A stretch of 64,000 nt of DNA, taken from Camarhynchus parvulus (taxonomy: Eukaryota > Chordata > Aves > Passeriformes > Thraupidae). The stretch lies in the NCBI RefSeq assembly GCF_901933205.1, contig NC_044597.1:1-64000 (forward strand), written 5' to 3'. Of this stretch, positions 34,501 through 46,500 are shown piece after piece. Position 1 is the stretch's first letter; every line of letters starts with the position of its first letter. The notes beneath the pieces are model-generated. The model made no database searches. It worked only from the letters and a program-made list of their open reading frames with translations, and had not been told where the DNA came from. A program made the position numbers and the translations under genes.

Positions 34501-37500
34501 GTATGATCTGTCAGATCCCCTAGAAGGCACCTCTACCATGTATACCCAGAGTTAGAGGGGCCCTGCCTCTAGCCAGGGAGAGGTACGGGAAAACCAGATT
34601 TTCTGGACAGTGTAGATCCGATGGCCTGGCTCATCAGAACCACGAAAGTACAATGCCTTAGTTGATACTGGTGCGCAGTGTACCCTAATACCATCAAGAC
34701 ATGTGGGGGCAGAACCCATTTCCATTGCCGGGGTGACGGGGGGATCACAGCAATTGACCCTGTTAGAAGCCGAGGTGAGCCTGACTGAGAAAGAGTAGAA
34801 AAAACATCCTATTGTGACTGGCCCAGAGGCCCCGTGTATTCTGGGCATAGATTTCCTCCAGAACGGCTATTACAAAGACCCAAAGGGACTCAGATGGGCT
34901 TTTAGCATAGCTGCTGTAGAGGCAGAAAACATCAAGCAGTTGAACACTTTGCCTAGACTGTCAGAAAGCCCATCTGCAGTAAGACTCCTGAAAGTAGAAG
35001 AGCAACGAGTGCCAATTGCCACCTCGACAGTGCACCGCCAGCAGTATCAGACGAATCGAGATGCTGTGATCCCCATCCACAAAATGATCCGTGAGCTGGA
35101 GAGCCAAGGGGTGGTCAGCAAGACTCACTCACCCTTCAACAGTCCCATCTGGCCTGTGCGCAAGTCTGACAAAGAATAGAAATTGACTGTAGACTACCGT
35201 AGCTTGAATGAAGTGACTCCACCGCTGAGCGCTGCTGTGCCGGACATGCTAGAGCTCCAGTACGAGCTAGAGTCCAAGGCAGCAAAGTGGTATGCCACTA
35301 TAGACATTGCTAACGCATTTTTCTCCATTCCTTTAGCAGCAGAATGCAAGCCTCAGTTTGCTTTCACCTGGAGGGGCGTGCAGTACACCTAGAACCGACT
35401 GCCCCAGGAGTAGAAGCACAGTCCCACCATCTGCCATAGACTGATCCAGACTGCACTGGAAAAGGGTGAGGCTCCAGAGCACTTGCAGTACATCGATGAC
35501 ATCATTGTGTGGAGAAACACGGCAATGGAAGTATTTGAGAAAAGAGAGAAGATCATCAAGATTCTGCTAGAAGCCGGCTTCGCTATCAAGAAGAGCAAAG
35601 TCAAGAGACCTGCCCGAGAAATCCAGTTCCTGGGAGTTAAGTGGCAAGACAGAAGGCGTCAGATTCCCACTGAAGTCATCAACAAAATCACCGCGATGTC
35701 TCCACCAACTAGCAAGAAAGAAACGCAAGCTTTTCTGGGTGCCATAGGCTTTTGGAGGATGCACATTCCCGAATACAGTCAGATTGTGAGCCCTCTCTAC
35801 CTAGTCACCCGCAAGAAAAACGAGTTCCACTGAGGCCCAGAGCAGCAACAAGCCTTTGCCCAGATCAAGCAAGAAATCGCTCCTGCGGTTGCCCTTAGCC
35901 CAGTCAAGACAAGAGCAGAAGTGAAGAACGTGCTCTACTCTGCAGCCAGGAACCATAGCTTGTCCTAGAGCCTTTAGCAGAAGGCGCCTGAAGAGACTCG
36001 AAGCCGACCCCTGAGATTTTAGAGCCGAAGTTACAGAGAGTCCGAAGCCAACTACACTCCCACAGAGAAAGAAATCTTAGCTGCCTATGAAAGAGTCCAA
36101 GCTGCCTCAGAAGTGATTAGCACAGAAGCACAACTCCTCCTAGCACCCCGACTACCGGTGCTGGAGTAGATGTTTAAAGAGAAAGTTCCCACCACCCACC
36201 ACGCCACTGACACTACATGGAGCAAGTAGATTGCTCTTATCACACAGCGCGCCCGTATTAGAAACCCGAATCGCCCTGAAATTCTAGAAATAATTACAAA
36301 CTAGCCAGAAAGTGAGAACTTTAGTCTGACTGATGAAGAAGAACAAGAACCAGTGACACGGGCTGAAGAAGCTCCTCCATATAACCAGCTGCCCCCAGAA
36401 GAAATGCGCTACGCTCTTTTCACTGATAGTTCCTATCGCATCGTAAAGATGAACCAGAAGTGGAAAGCAGCCGTATAGAGCCCCACACGACAAGTTGCAC
36501 AAGCTACCAATAGAGAAAGTGAGTCAAGCCAACTTGCTGAACTCAAAGCTGTTCAGCTGGCCCTAGACATTGCTGAGAGAGAAAAGTGGCCAAAGCTCTA
36601 CCTTTACACTGATTCATAGATAGTAGACAATGCTCTGTAGAGATAGCTAGAGAAGTAGAAAAAAGCCAACTAGCAGCGTAAGAGAAAACCGATCTAAGCT
36701 GCTGATGAATAGAAAGACATTGCCGCTCAGTTAGAGAAGCTACCTGTGAAAGTCCGTCATGTTGATGCCCATGTCCCCAAAAGTCGGGCTAATGAAGAAC
36801 ACCGAAACAATGAGCAAGTAGATCTAGCAGCAAAAATAGAAATGTCAAAGATAGACTTAAATTGGCAACATAAGGGAGAGTTGTTCTTAGCTCAATGAGC
36901 CCATGATGCCTCAAGTCATCAGGGTAGAGATGCCACCTATAAGTAGGCACGAGACCGAAGAGTAGATCTAACCATAGACAGCATTTCTCAAGTTATCCAT
37001 AACTGTGAGACATGCGCTGCCATCAAACAGGCCAAGCGAGTGAAGCCCCTCTAGTATAGTAGGCGGTAGTCCAAGTACAAGTATAGAGAAGCCTAGCAGA
37101 TTGACTACATCACACTGCCCCAGACACGCCAGGGCAAGCGCTACGTGCTGACCATAGTAGAAGCCACCACTAAATAGTTAGAGACCCACCCTGTGCCTCA
37201 TGCCACTGCCAAGAACACCATCCTGGGCCTGGAAAAGCAAATCCTGTGGAGACATGGCACCCCTGAGAGAATTGAGTCAGATAATGAGACTCATTTCAAG
37301 AATAGCCTTATCAACACCTGAGCCAGAGAACATAGCATTGAATAGATATATCATATCCCCTATCACGCACCAGCTGCCGAGAAAGTTGAACGGTGCAATA
37401 GACTACTTAAAACTACCCTGAAAGCACTCAGGGGAAAGACTTTTAGAAATTAAGAAATGAACCTAGCAAAAGCCACCTAGATAGTCAACACCAGAAGGTC

Positions 37501-40500
37501 CATAAATCGAGCTAGTCCTGCCCAGTCTGAACCACTGCACACAGTAGATAAAGTCCCTGTTGTACACATGAAAAGTATTTTAAGAAAGACTGTTTAGATT
37601 ACTCCCACCTCAAGCAAAGATAAACCCATTCGTAGAATTGTTTCTGCTCAAAGACCTAGTTGCACTTAGTAAGTAATGCAGAAAGATAGAGAAAGCCGTT
37701 GTGTACCACAGAGAAACCTAGTCTTAAGTGAAGACTGTGTGTAAAGTTTGAGTTTTGTTTGTTTAGTTTTTTTTTGTGATACAGATAGAAATAAGAAAAG
37801 GGGTGGATAATGTTGAAGATTGCATGCAAGATGTTTTCCATTACCATCTGTATGGCTGATTACCTTGTCAAGTGAGCAGTTTGCCTTATCTCTCTCTTTG
37901 AATGACCACATTCACACCTTCCTCGGGAGGGGACCTCCGCTGATAACGGACTATTGAATATCAGTGCATGACTGATAAAAACTATAACATCCCATTGTGA
38001 GATGCTCCGCCCAGAAAGAAGAGCCAAGCACTGCTACCCCATATACTCCAAGATTCTGAAATTGCAGTTTCAGTTTTTTTTCTCCACGAGATTCCCCAGA
38101 AGAACAGCAGCTACCTTTTCCTCCTGGATCTTCAGAAGAAGACTACATCCTTCTCTACAGAACCCCCTTGCTCCAACAGAACCACACCTGATACTTCAGA
38201 AGACTGCAGCCACATTTTCAATCAGACTGCCACCAGCACCCTGACCAACAGGGTGTCAGGTTGGGTTCTGACTCTGTCAGTGTTGTTCCAGTAGACTGTA
38301 TTGTTTATTTTATTCTTTTTATTTCTTCCCTATTAAAGAACTGTTATTGCCTGCTCCCATATCTTTGCCTGAGAGCCCCTTAATTTAAAATTGTAGCAAT
38401 TCGGAGGGGTGGGGAAAGTTTACATTCTCAATTTCAGGGGAGGCTCCTGCCTTCCTTAGCAGACTCCTGTCTTTCCAAACCAAGACAATGGGTCATTCAC
38501 TTAAAGAACTGGACTCAATGATCCTTGATCCTGGCGGGTCCCTTCCAGCTCACCATATGCTGTGACTCTGCCAATCTGCTTTGGTGTTTTGTGGACATCT
38601 TGCTCCTGGGCAGACCTCCTGGGGCTGGGCAGACTCCCCGGGTCTTTCATGGTGTGTATGAACATTTAGCAGCTGCCTGGAATGGATCTTTGGGATCCTA
38701 CCAGCAGACATGCTGGCCATCCCCCTGACTGACCAGGCAGTGTGGGCACTGGAAGGAGAGTCTGGCAAGCAGCTGGGCAGACACACACCTTCATGAAATG
38801 ATGGCTCCTGCTGCTGAGGAGTCCTAAGTCAAGGCCAAAGTCACTTGGGAATGGCATTCCCCACCTGTAAACCCCATTCCTTTCATTTTTTACATAAGTC
38901 GGGCTGTGGCACAGGCTCCCAGTCCTGGTTTCCAGTTCCAGTACTATGCCCAGGCTGATGGTGCTACTCACCTGCCCTGGAAAAGCTGCTCTCCTCCACT
39001 GCAATGGCAACATAGACAGGTGAGTGCATAGCCATGATACCCTCCCATCTTCCCACAACCAGCAACTCTGGACCCACACTCTGCACTGCTCCCAGTGCTG
39101 CACCACATGGGCAACAGGTTGATGAATAGCTGGGGTAGTCCTCTGGCTCTGCTCTACCACTGTCCCACTGGCCTCATCCTGCCCCAAGGAGCTGACGCAG
39201 CCAATGAGACACATTGGGCACAGCCCATCACTTAGCCCAATGGAGACCCGTAAACCCCAACACCAGCCCATACAAGCGCCTGCACTGGAATTACTGAAAA
39301 CATGTGGTTGGTGCTGCCACTGTGACAGTTCTGCCATGCACCACCCTGCCCAGACCCCCAGCTCACCCTACATCAGCCCAGAAGCCTCAAGCAGCAGAGG
39401 GGGCCCTACCTCGGGGGATCTTGCAAATGACCCCCATGGTTACGTTTGTGCAGGAGCCTAGACGCCACACGCCGTTGCTGCTCTGGATCCAGTAGCAGCT
39501 GTTCTGGCTAAGCATGCTGGGCCCCGTGTCGTGCTGGCCCCAGTTGGAGTAGTTCACGGCACTGTTGTCATGCCAGACCAAGGTGCCACCTGGAAAATTG
39601 GAGTATTAGGCTTAAGGAAGCTGAAGAGGACACCCCACCTTTGCTCCAGTTCAGAAAGTACAAGGAAGTGTGACAGGGCTCTGGGAAGCCTGGTTTAGTG
39701 GAAGGTGGCCCTGTCCATGGCAGGGGGTGAGACTGGATTGGCCTTAAGGTCTCTTCCAACCAAACCATCCCATGATTCTGTGATTCTGTGGTGGGGCAGT
39801 GTGATGAGGAGGACCAGGGTCTACAGTGCACCTTCCTGAATCTGCAGGCTCCAGTGCCTTGAAGAAGGCTTTGGGTTTCCTATCCCACCGAGCCAGAGGA
39901 GAGCACACTCAGTATGTTCAGCACAGCTTGAGACACTAGTGCGCATGGTCACACTATGGTATGAGCCCTCCTCACTGGTGCCACCACCAAGGGCTTCCTC
40001 TGCTCACCACAGACTTGGTGGGAGTTCATGGAGGTGCCTGAGGGAGTATCTCAAACCTCATTCTTTCCTTTGTACCTTTGGGGTTGAAGGTCATGCCCAG
40101 CCAGGCCCCCTTGGAAAGGCCCTCGTACGCCTGGAGATGCTCCCACACAAAGACATTCTCCATTTCATCCTGGATGGACAACACTGTGCCGCCAACTGCA
40201 GAGGGAAGACTGTCACGGAGGAGCCCAGAACTGAGAGGACTGAGTTAGGGAGCAGCAGTGCCCAACAGGACAAAGTTCAGGACCCACCCATGAACCACAT
40301 GACGATTGGGGAGCCCTAACATGGAACAGCAAGGAGATGATGGCTGACCAAGGCTGCACAGGGGCACAGGGACAAGGGGGCTCTGCTGCACCCACAAACA
40401 TCCTGGGGAATCCCACTCTTTTCCATTTCCAAGGATGCATCACCCTCCTTTACCACCCCAGCTCCCTCATACCTTTCTGGCATCTCTTCATGGCATCCTT

Positions 40501-43500
40501 CTGCCCAAGAGTGATCTCCATGTGGAAGGTGTAGCAGTGGTCCCGGAAGGGGATCCAGGACGAGTCCTCCAGCGATTTGGGACAGCTGCCACTGTAGGTC
40601 CACTTGTGCATGCGGGGGTGACCTGGGAAGCAGATGGTACATTAAAGATATGGTGGGGCATAGGATGTTGGGGTCCCAGAGCACACTGGGGCACCCAGAC
40701 CCACATGGACATGCTCCAGAAGGTCCCTGGTGGGATGCCGTCTCCAACCCTTGGTCACACCCCACCCAGACTACCCCAGGCCCCCTGGCCAGCACCTGTT
40801 TGGAACTGACAGATGGCCCCCTGCAGCCTGGTGTTACAGCCAGCTGTGCGCCAGCTCCCGTCCATGTCCATGTAGGAGCAGCCAGTGATCTGTTGGGGCT
40901 CCCCATCCTGCCAGTTAGTGTAGATGAGATTCTCCTCCGTCAGCCACAAGTAGCTCCGGCCTCCCTGGAACAACACAGGGAGGAGGTGCCTGGGAAGCTG
41001 CTGTGATCCCTCTGGGGACCCATGCCCCAGGTGCCTGCCCCCTTCCCTCACCTCATCATTGGCCAACCCAATCCAGAGCGGAGTCTGCAGGCTGGTGATG
41101 GCCTGTGTGAGGAAGGCCTGGCTGTAGGGGTTGGAGATGGTGGCCAGGGTGGCATTGAGGGTCTCGCAGAGCAGCAGCGCCTCATGCCACCTGAGGGGTT
41201 TCTGCAGGATGCGGTAAGTGCTGTTGTGGTAAAAGAGGGTGCCAGTAGGAGAAGGGGGAAATGGTGCCTGCACAGGGCTCAGGGACGGGTCTGGAGGAGA
41301 AAAGAGACATGGTCAGAGGGCACGGAGGACGTTCCTGCATCCCAGGTGGGTCACCCTTTTGTCCATCCCTACCCAGGCCAGTCTGTCCCTGGCAGTATTG
41401 TGCTGGTTGCACCTGGCGACATCCTGGTGCAACTAGGAAGGGCAGAGGGACATCCTCAGGAACGACAAGCAGAGACACCCTAGCACCACCCCCACCTAGG
41501 AGCTGTCCACCAGGATGCACATCCCTGTGGGGACACACTGAGCCAGGTTGGTGTGCACAGCTTTGGAGCTGTCGCACAAAAGGCTGGGATCAGGGACCCA
41601 CCTGCCTAAGTTAAGCCCGTCTCCTCAAGCTAAACCCATTGCCCCAGGTTCCCCAGTCCCATCACAGCATGAGGCACCAGGGTGGCAGTGACAGATCCTC
41701 AGCCAAGGGAGCTGGGGTTGTCCCATCATCCCCCTCCTACCTATGCTCCGCTGGCAGACATAGCCATGTTTCTCCTCCAGGCAGCTCCGGTCATCCCAGC
41801 GTCCCGTGAAGAGGGGGGGTGAGCCATGCCACACCACAACACAGTTGGTCTGCACAGCCAAACCACAAGGTCAGCACTGCTCTTAGCACTGTTGTCCTAC
41901 ACCGCAGAGATTCCCATGCCAGAAACCCCCACCATGCAGGGCTGCATCCTGCACTGCCCTTGGAGAGCCACCCCAGCCCACCAAATCTTTCCTTTTCCAA
42001 GGCTGGGCCTGGCACTGTGGGACCTTCCTGAGGGAAGGGGGTGCTATGGGGAATCTCCCTCACCGGCTTGTCATTGGGGCTGGAGGAGCTGCAGCCTGAG
42101 GGCTCTCCAGGTGCCCAGCTCACGTGCCGCAGCGGTTCCCCCTCCACCCACTGGAACTCCCCCTGGGCATCATGCAGGCCAATCCAGAGGTCCAAGGAGA
42201 TGTTGGGCAGCATGGATGTGATGAAGGCTGCAAATGACAGGTGAGATGCTGAGGACCACCCCTGGCAGATAGAACCCTGGTGGGGTGGTGGGGCAGAGGA
42301 GACCTACCCTGCTCCAGGGGGCTGTCAATGGTGGCCAGGATGCCGCCCTGGTTCTCACACAACTGCTTCGCCTCTGGCCACTTCACTATCTCGCCTTTGT
42401 TGTGGCCATTGAAGCTGAAACACTGCAGAGGCAGGGGTACAGGATGGGCCAGGAGGTGCAGCTGACCCCAACCCTGAGCCTTGCACCCTCCCCACTCAGC
42501 CACCCTCTGCAGCCCCATTCTGCTACAATGGTCCTTCTCCCCTTCACACCCTCATGCGGGCCACCCCCCAACCCCTCTGGCCCTTCCACATCTCTCCTGG
42601 CAAACCTGTGCACACACCTCACCTTCACCATCCCACAGTATGTCTCCCAGCATCCCTGTAAATGCACCCCCCAGCACTCCCCACAAAACATGTGCAGACA
42701 TCTCCATCCTCCCATTTTGCAGCCATCCACCCTGTGCCTCCGCAGGGCTGGTGGAAGACTAGGAAGTAGCCATCACCTCTCCATCCTGCCATCCCCTCTC
42801 CCATCCTGCTGTCCCCTCTCCCTCCAGTGGCACCTTGCTGAGGAAGGGCAGCCAGCCTTGGGGACAGCCTCCACTTGTGGCAGCAGGTACCGGAAAGAGA
42901 GAAGGCTTCACAGCTGTCCCGTTGCTTCGCTTGCAGATGTAAGGAAGCGCTGTCATGCACTTCTGGTCCCCCCAGTCCTCTGTGAGAAGGGACAGGCTGG
43001 GCATGATGCCCCTCTGCACCGGTACCAGTGCCCCAGCCACTCAGAGCCTCATGTGGAGCCCTGCCCTGCCCTGCTCTCACCTCGGCTGGCGGTCATGTAC
43101 ACACACTTCCTGTCCTTGCTGATGGGCCGAGGCTTGCCTGGTGCCCAAGAGACAAAGTTGAGGAGGGACCCATCAGACCACCTGGAACAGCATCAGGAAG
43201 ATGAGCGGTGACTTGGTGAATAGGACCACTTGAATGCCCTAACTGGGAGTGTTTTCCACCACTACCCTCTTGGATGAGGAATCTCCAGCCCAGCACCCCA
43301 GGATGAGACCCCTGAGATGCAGCTGCTGAGTCACAGCACTCTGAGACGTGGGGACAGTAGTGTCCAGGGACATAGTGGTATGGGGATGTCATAGGCACGG
43401 TAGGGTAGGGACGTCCAGGGATACAGTGGCTGTGACTTACTTGAACCTCCCGTCGTTCTCATAGGTCTGCAGCCCAATCCACCAGTGCTGCTCCTGGCCC

Positions 43501-46500
43501 CTGGAGAACTGCATGCCCAGAGAGGACATATCAATGCCCTTCAGGGACTGGAGAGTCTTTGGGGGCAACTGAGGCTGCCATGGGGATAAGACACCCTTCC
43601 CCAGCTTGCAAAAGCAAGGCAAAAAACATCACTTTGCTAAGCCCCAAACCCACTCCTAGGCATCAGGACCAGCCACCACACAAATCCATCATGACCCAGC
43701 AAAGCCTAGCACCCCCAAATATGGTCCCTCCAGAAAAGGGTGAAAGAAGGCAAGGAAGAGCACCCACAAGGTAGCAGAGCCCATGGCCACCAGTGCCCTG
43801 GAAGTTCCTGTCCCCTTGGTACCTTCTTCAGGTTCTGGCCCAGGAAGTGCAGCTCAGCCTTGCTGTGCACTGACGTCAGCTCAGCCTGGAACCAGCTGCA
43901 GATGCGCTTTGCCTGCAGCCATGTTGAGTGGTGTTCAAAGAACTTGTACTCGGCCTCCTGGTACTTCACCCACTCTTTGCTGCCTGCAGGCACAGACCAG
44001 ACCTCACACTGAAGCTGACACCCCTGCCATGGTCACTCTGACAGGACACCCACATATCTGTCTATTGAGCTGCTTTGCTTTTGTCCCTCTCCTGCAACAG
44101 AGCTGCAGCGGGATGCCTGGGTTCCCCTCCCTCCCACAACCCTGCCCAGGATCCATCCTCCTCTTAATAACACTGCAGCAGACACCCATTGAAGACATCA
44201 GGTGGTCTACGCATGATCTGAAGTTGAGCCAGGAGAGGTTGAGGTTGGCTGTCAGGAAAAGGTTCTTCCCTCAGTGGGTGGTCAGGCACGGAACAGGCTC
44301 CCCAGGGCAGTAACTACGGCTCCAAGGCTGCCAGAGCTCAAGCAGCATTTGGACAACACTCTCAAGCACAGGGTGGGATTGCTGGGGTGCAGGGCCAGGA
44401 GCTGGACTCAATGGTCCTTGTGGGTCCTTTACAACTCAAAATATTCTGTGACTGTGTCAAAAGGCTGTGGCTAACATACCTTGGGTTGTGATCTCCAGCT
44501 CCTTCACATCGACACCTGGAGAAAGGGCAAGAGAAGGTGTCAGTGGGGTGCAGACTGGGATGCTCCCATGGATGCTTCTCTGCAAACCATCCATGGGCTA
44601 CAACGGCCCCTCCTGAATTCCCCCAGAAGTGACAGTACCTCTCCCAGTCCCTGAATTAGGAATCAACCTCCCTCTTCTCAAGGATTCCACCACCCTACAG
44701 CCCGTGCTCCTCCAGGTCAGTCACAGCTGATGGGTTTGGGGACCCCTTTGCCAGTACCTTTGGGCAGTTTGCAGATCCAGTCCAGCTGGGCTTCACATTG
44801 CATTGGCATCCACTGCAGGGAGGCCAGATCCAGCACTGTGCAGCTCCGGATGTCATCATCATCATAGTTGCTGCGGTCAAAGTTGTGGTAGAAAAACTGG
44901 GGGTTGAGAGAGATGGGCAGTGTTGGTCCTTTCCACCAGCACCAGATTCGTCCCTCCCACAACTCAAATGCCCCCTGGACTCACCCCCAGCCCGTCGCTC
45001 CACCTCCAGCTCTGGTCCCCAGCAGGGTCCCGCCGGTTCAGGCCAATCCAGAACCAGTGCTGCTCATGGAGCTCCGGTTCTGACTCCCTATGGGGACCCA
45101 GGGGGACATGTGAGTACACAACCCCCTTCAAACCAGAGGGGTTTATTCTTATATACAAATATATATTTATAATCAAGGCTTTTTCTGTTTGTTTTCAAAG
45201 CCTGCCATCCCTACATACCTGAAGATAGGAACTGGGATAACAGGCATGCCATCTCAGGACTGGAGCTGCTTTAAACCCAAGCTCCATCCCCAAATTACAC
45301 TGAACTTCCTGCGCATCTCCCACATTAACCACACCAACTGATGCACCTTCTGTACACTGACTGGTCTGTGCTCAGAGAGATCCATCCATCCATCCATCCA
45401 TCCATCCATCCATCCATCCATCCATCCATCCATCCATCCATCCATCCATCCATCCATCCATCCACTCACATGTGCTAGACCACCAGGAGGGCTGTGGGCT
45501 TGTGGCAAGCACACACCAGCAGTGGGACACACACTGATGCCCCCAGCCTCTCACCCAAAAATCTTGTTGAGAGTGTTGGCAACAAAATGCTCCTCCTCAT
45601 AGCTGCCTAGGCTGAGCAGCTGGGCTCCCAGCTCCCGGCAGAATTCCTGTGCAGCGATCCACGTCTTCTTCTCTTGCAGCTTTTCAAAGTTGAATACCTG
45701 GGAAAGGAAAAACCCACAGCATGGGGGGCTCAACAGCAGAACAGGAGCAGAGCCCTGTTCCAACCTGCAGGCAGCCATGTCCCAGGACACAGTGCTGCCA
45801 TCCAGCCCCAGCCAGAGTTGTGGAGTGCCTCTTGCAAGCAGCAAAATGTGCCCCTTCACTCCCCTGCACTGGGGAGGCATGTGCGTCCCCACACCAATCT
45901 ATCCAACCCCCCTTCACCTTGTAGCAGTGACGAAGTTTGGGGTTGGAGCTCCATCCTGGGGGGCAGGTGGCAGTGAGGCTGGGCGTGGGGAAAGGACTGG
46001 GCAGTTCAGGATTGACTGGGGTGCCCAAGTTCTGTCGACAGATGTACTTAGCCTTGAAGGTGCTGCAGTTCTTCACCTCCCACAGCCCCATGGAGCTGCC
46101 GGTGGCCAGGGCTACGCAGCCACCCTTGTTGTAACCTGGAGTGCTCATGAGAGGAGGGGAGATGCCAGCCTTAGAGTTGGACTGTTCTGGGGGGCAGTGC
46201 CAGCCCTGCCCTCCATGAAGGGAGAGTCCTCATCCCACCCCCATCCCTTACCGGGCTGGTTGCGGTTCCAGTGAGTGTACGTCACCTCATCACCGCTCAG
46301 CCAGTGGAATGCGCCTGTCTCATTGATGTCCTGCAGAGCTGTCCAAAAATACTCCCCATCCCAGCCATAGATGAGGCTGCTCACATATGCCTGCTCGAAC
46401 CTGGAGGGACAGTGAGAGTGGGATCGTCCACACTAAGCTGCCCATGATGCTCCAGCCCTTGGAAGTCACTTCCTTGCAGGGCTTGTTTTGGGGCAAACCC

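Larger units (their letters stand above)
31970..38487 (+). mobile_element. complete ERV-L type provirus, 6518 bp, no env
   Basis: The structure is LTR (31970-32646), primer site (32652-32669), gag-pro-pol (33191-37744), polypurine tract (about 37791-37806) and LTR (37811-38487). Only about 50 bp separate the pol end from the polypurine tract, so there is no env, as expected for ERV-L. It lies on the plus strand in the last MRC2 intron, antisense to the host gene, and is inserted in a SINE. The LTRs differ at three sites only, so the insertion is young. All coding capacity is destroyed by stops; see the gag-pro-pol entry. Confidence 0.95.

Noticed and set aside
33191..37744. Use of TAG as a sense codon (recoding) to explain the many TAGs in pol
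   Set aside because: The TAGs go with loss of GG pairs in general, glycine-type positions are altered too, and TGA and TAA stops also occur. Hypermutation explains all of these; recoding does not.
42285..43211. 308-codon open frame on the plus strand, the longest in the window
   Set aside because: It runs antisense across MRC2 exons 19-21 and their introns, and shows no domain or start context. The minus-strand lectin exons explain the sequence.
45254..45554. Protein made of WMDG repeats
   Set aside because: It is only the translation of the (TCCA)n microsatellite in an MRC2 intron.
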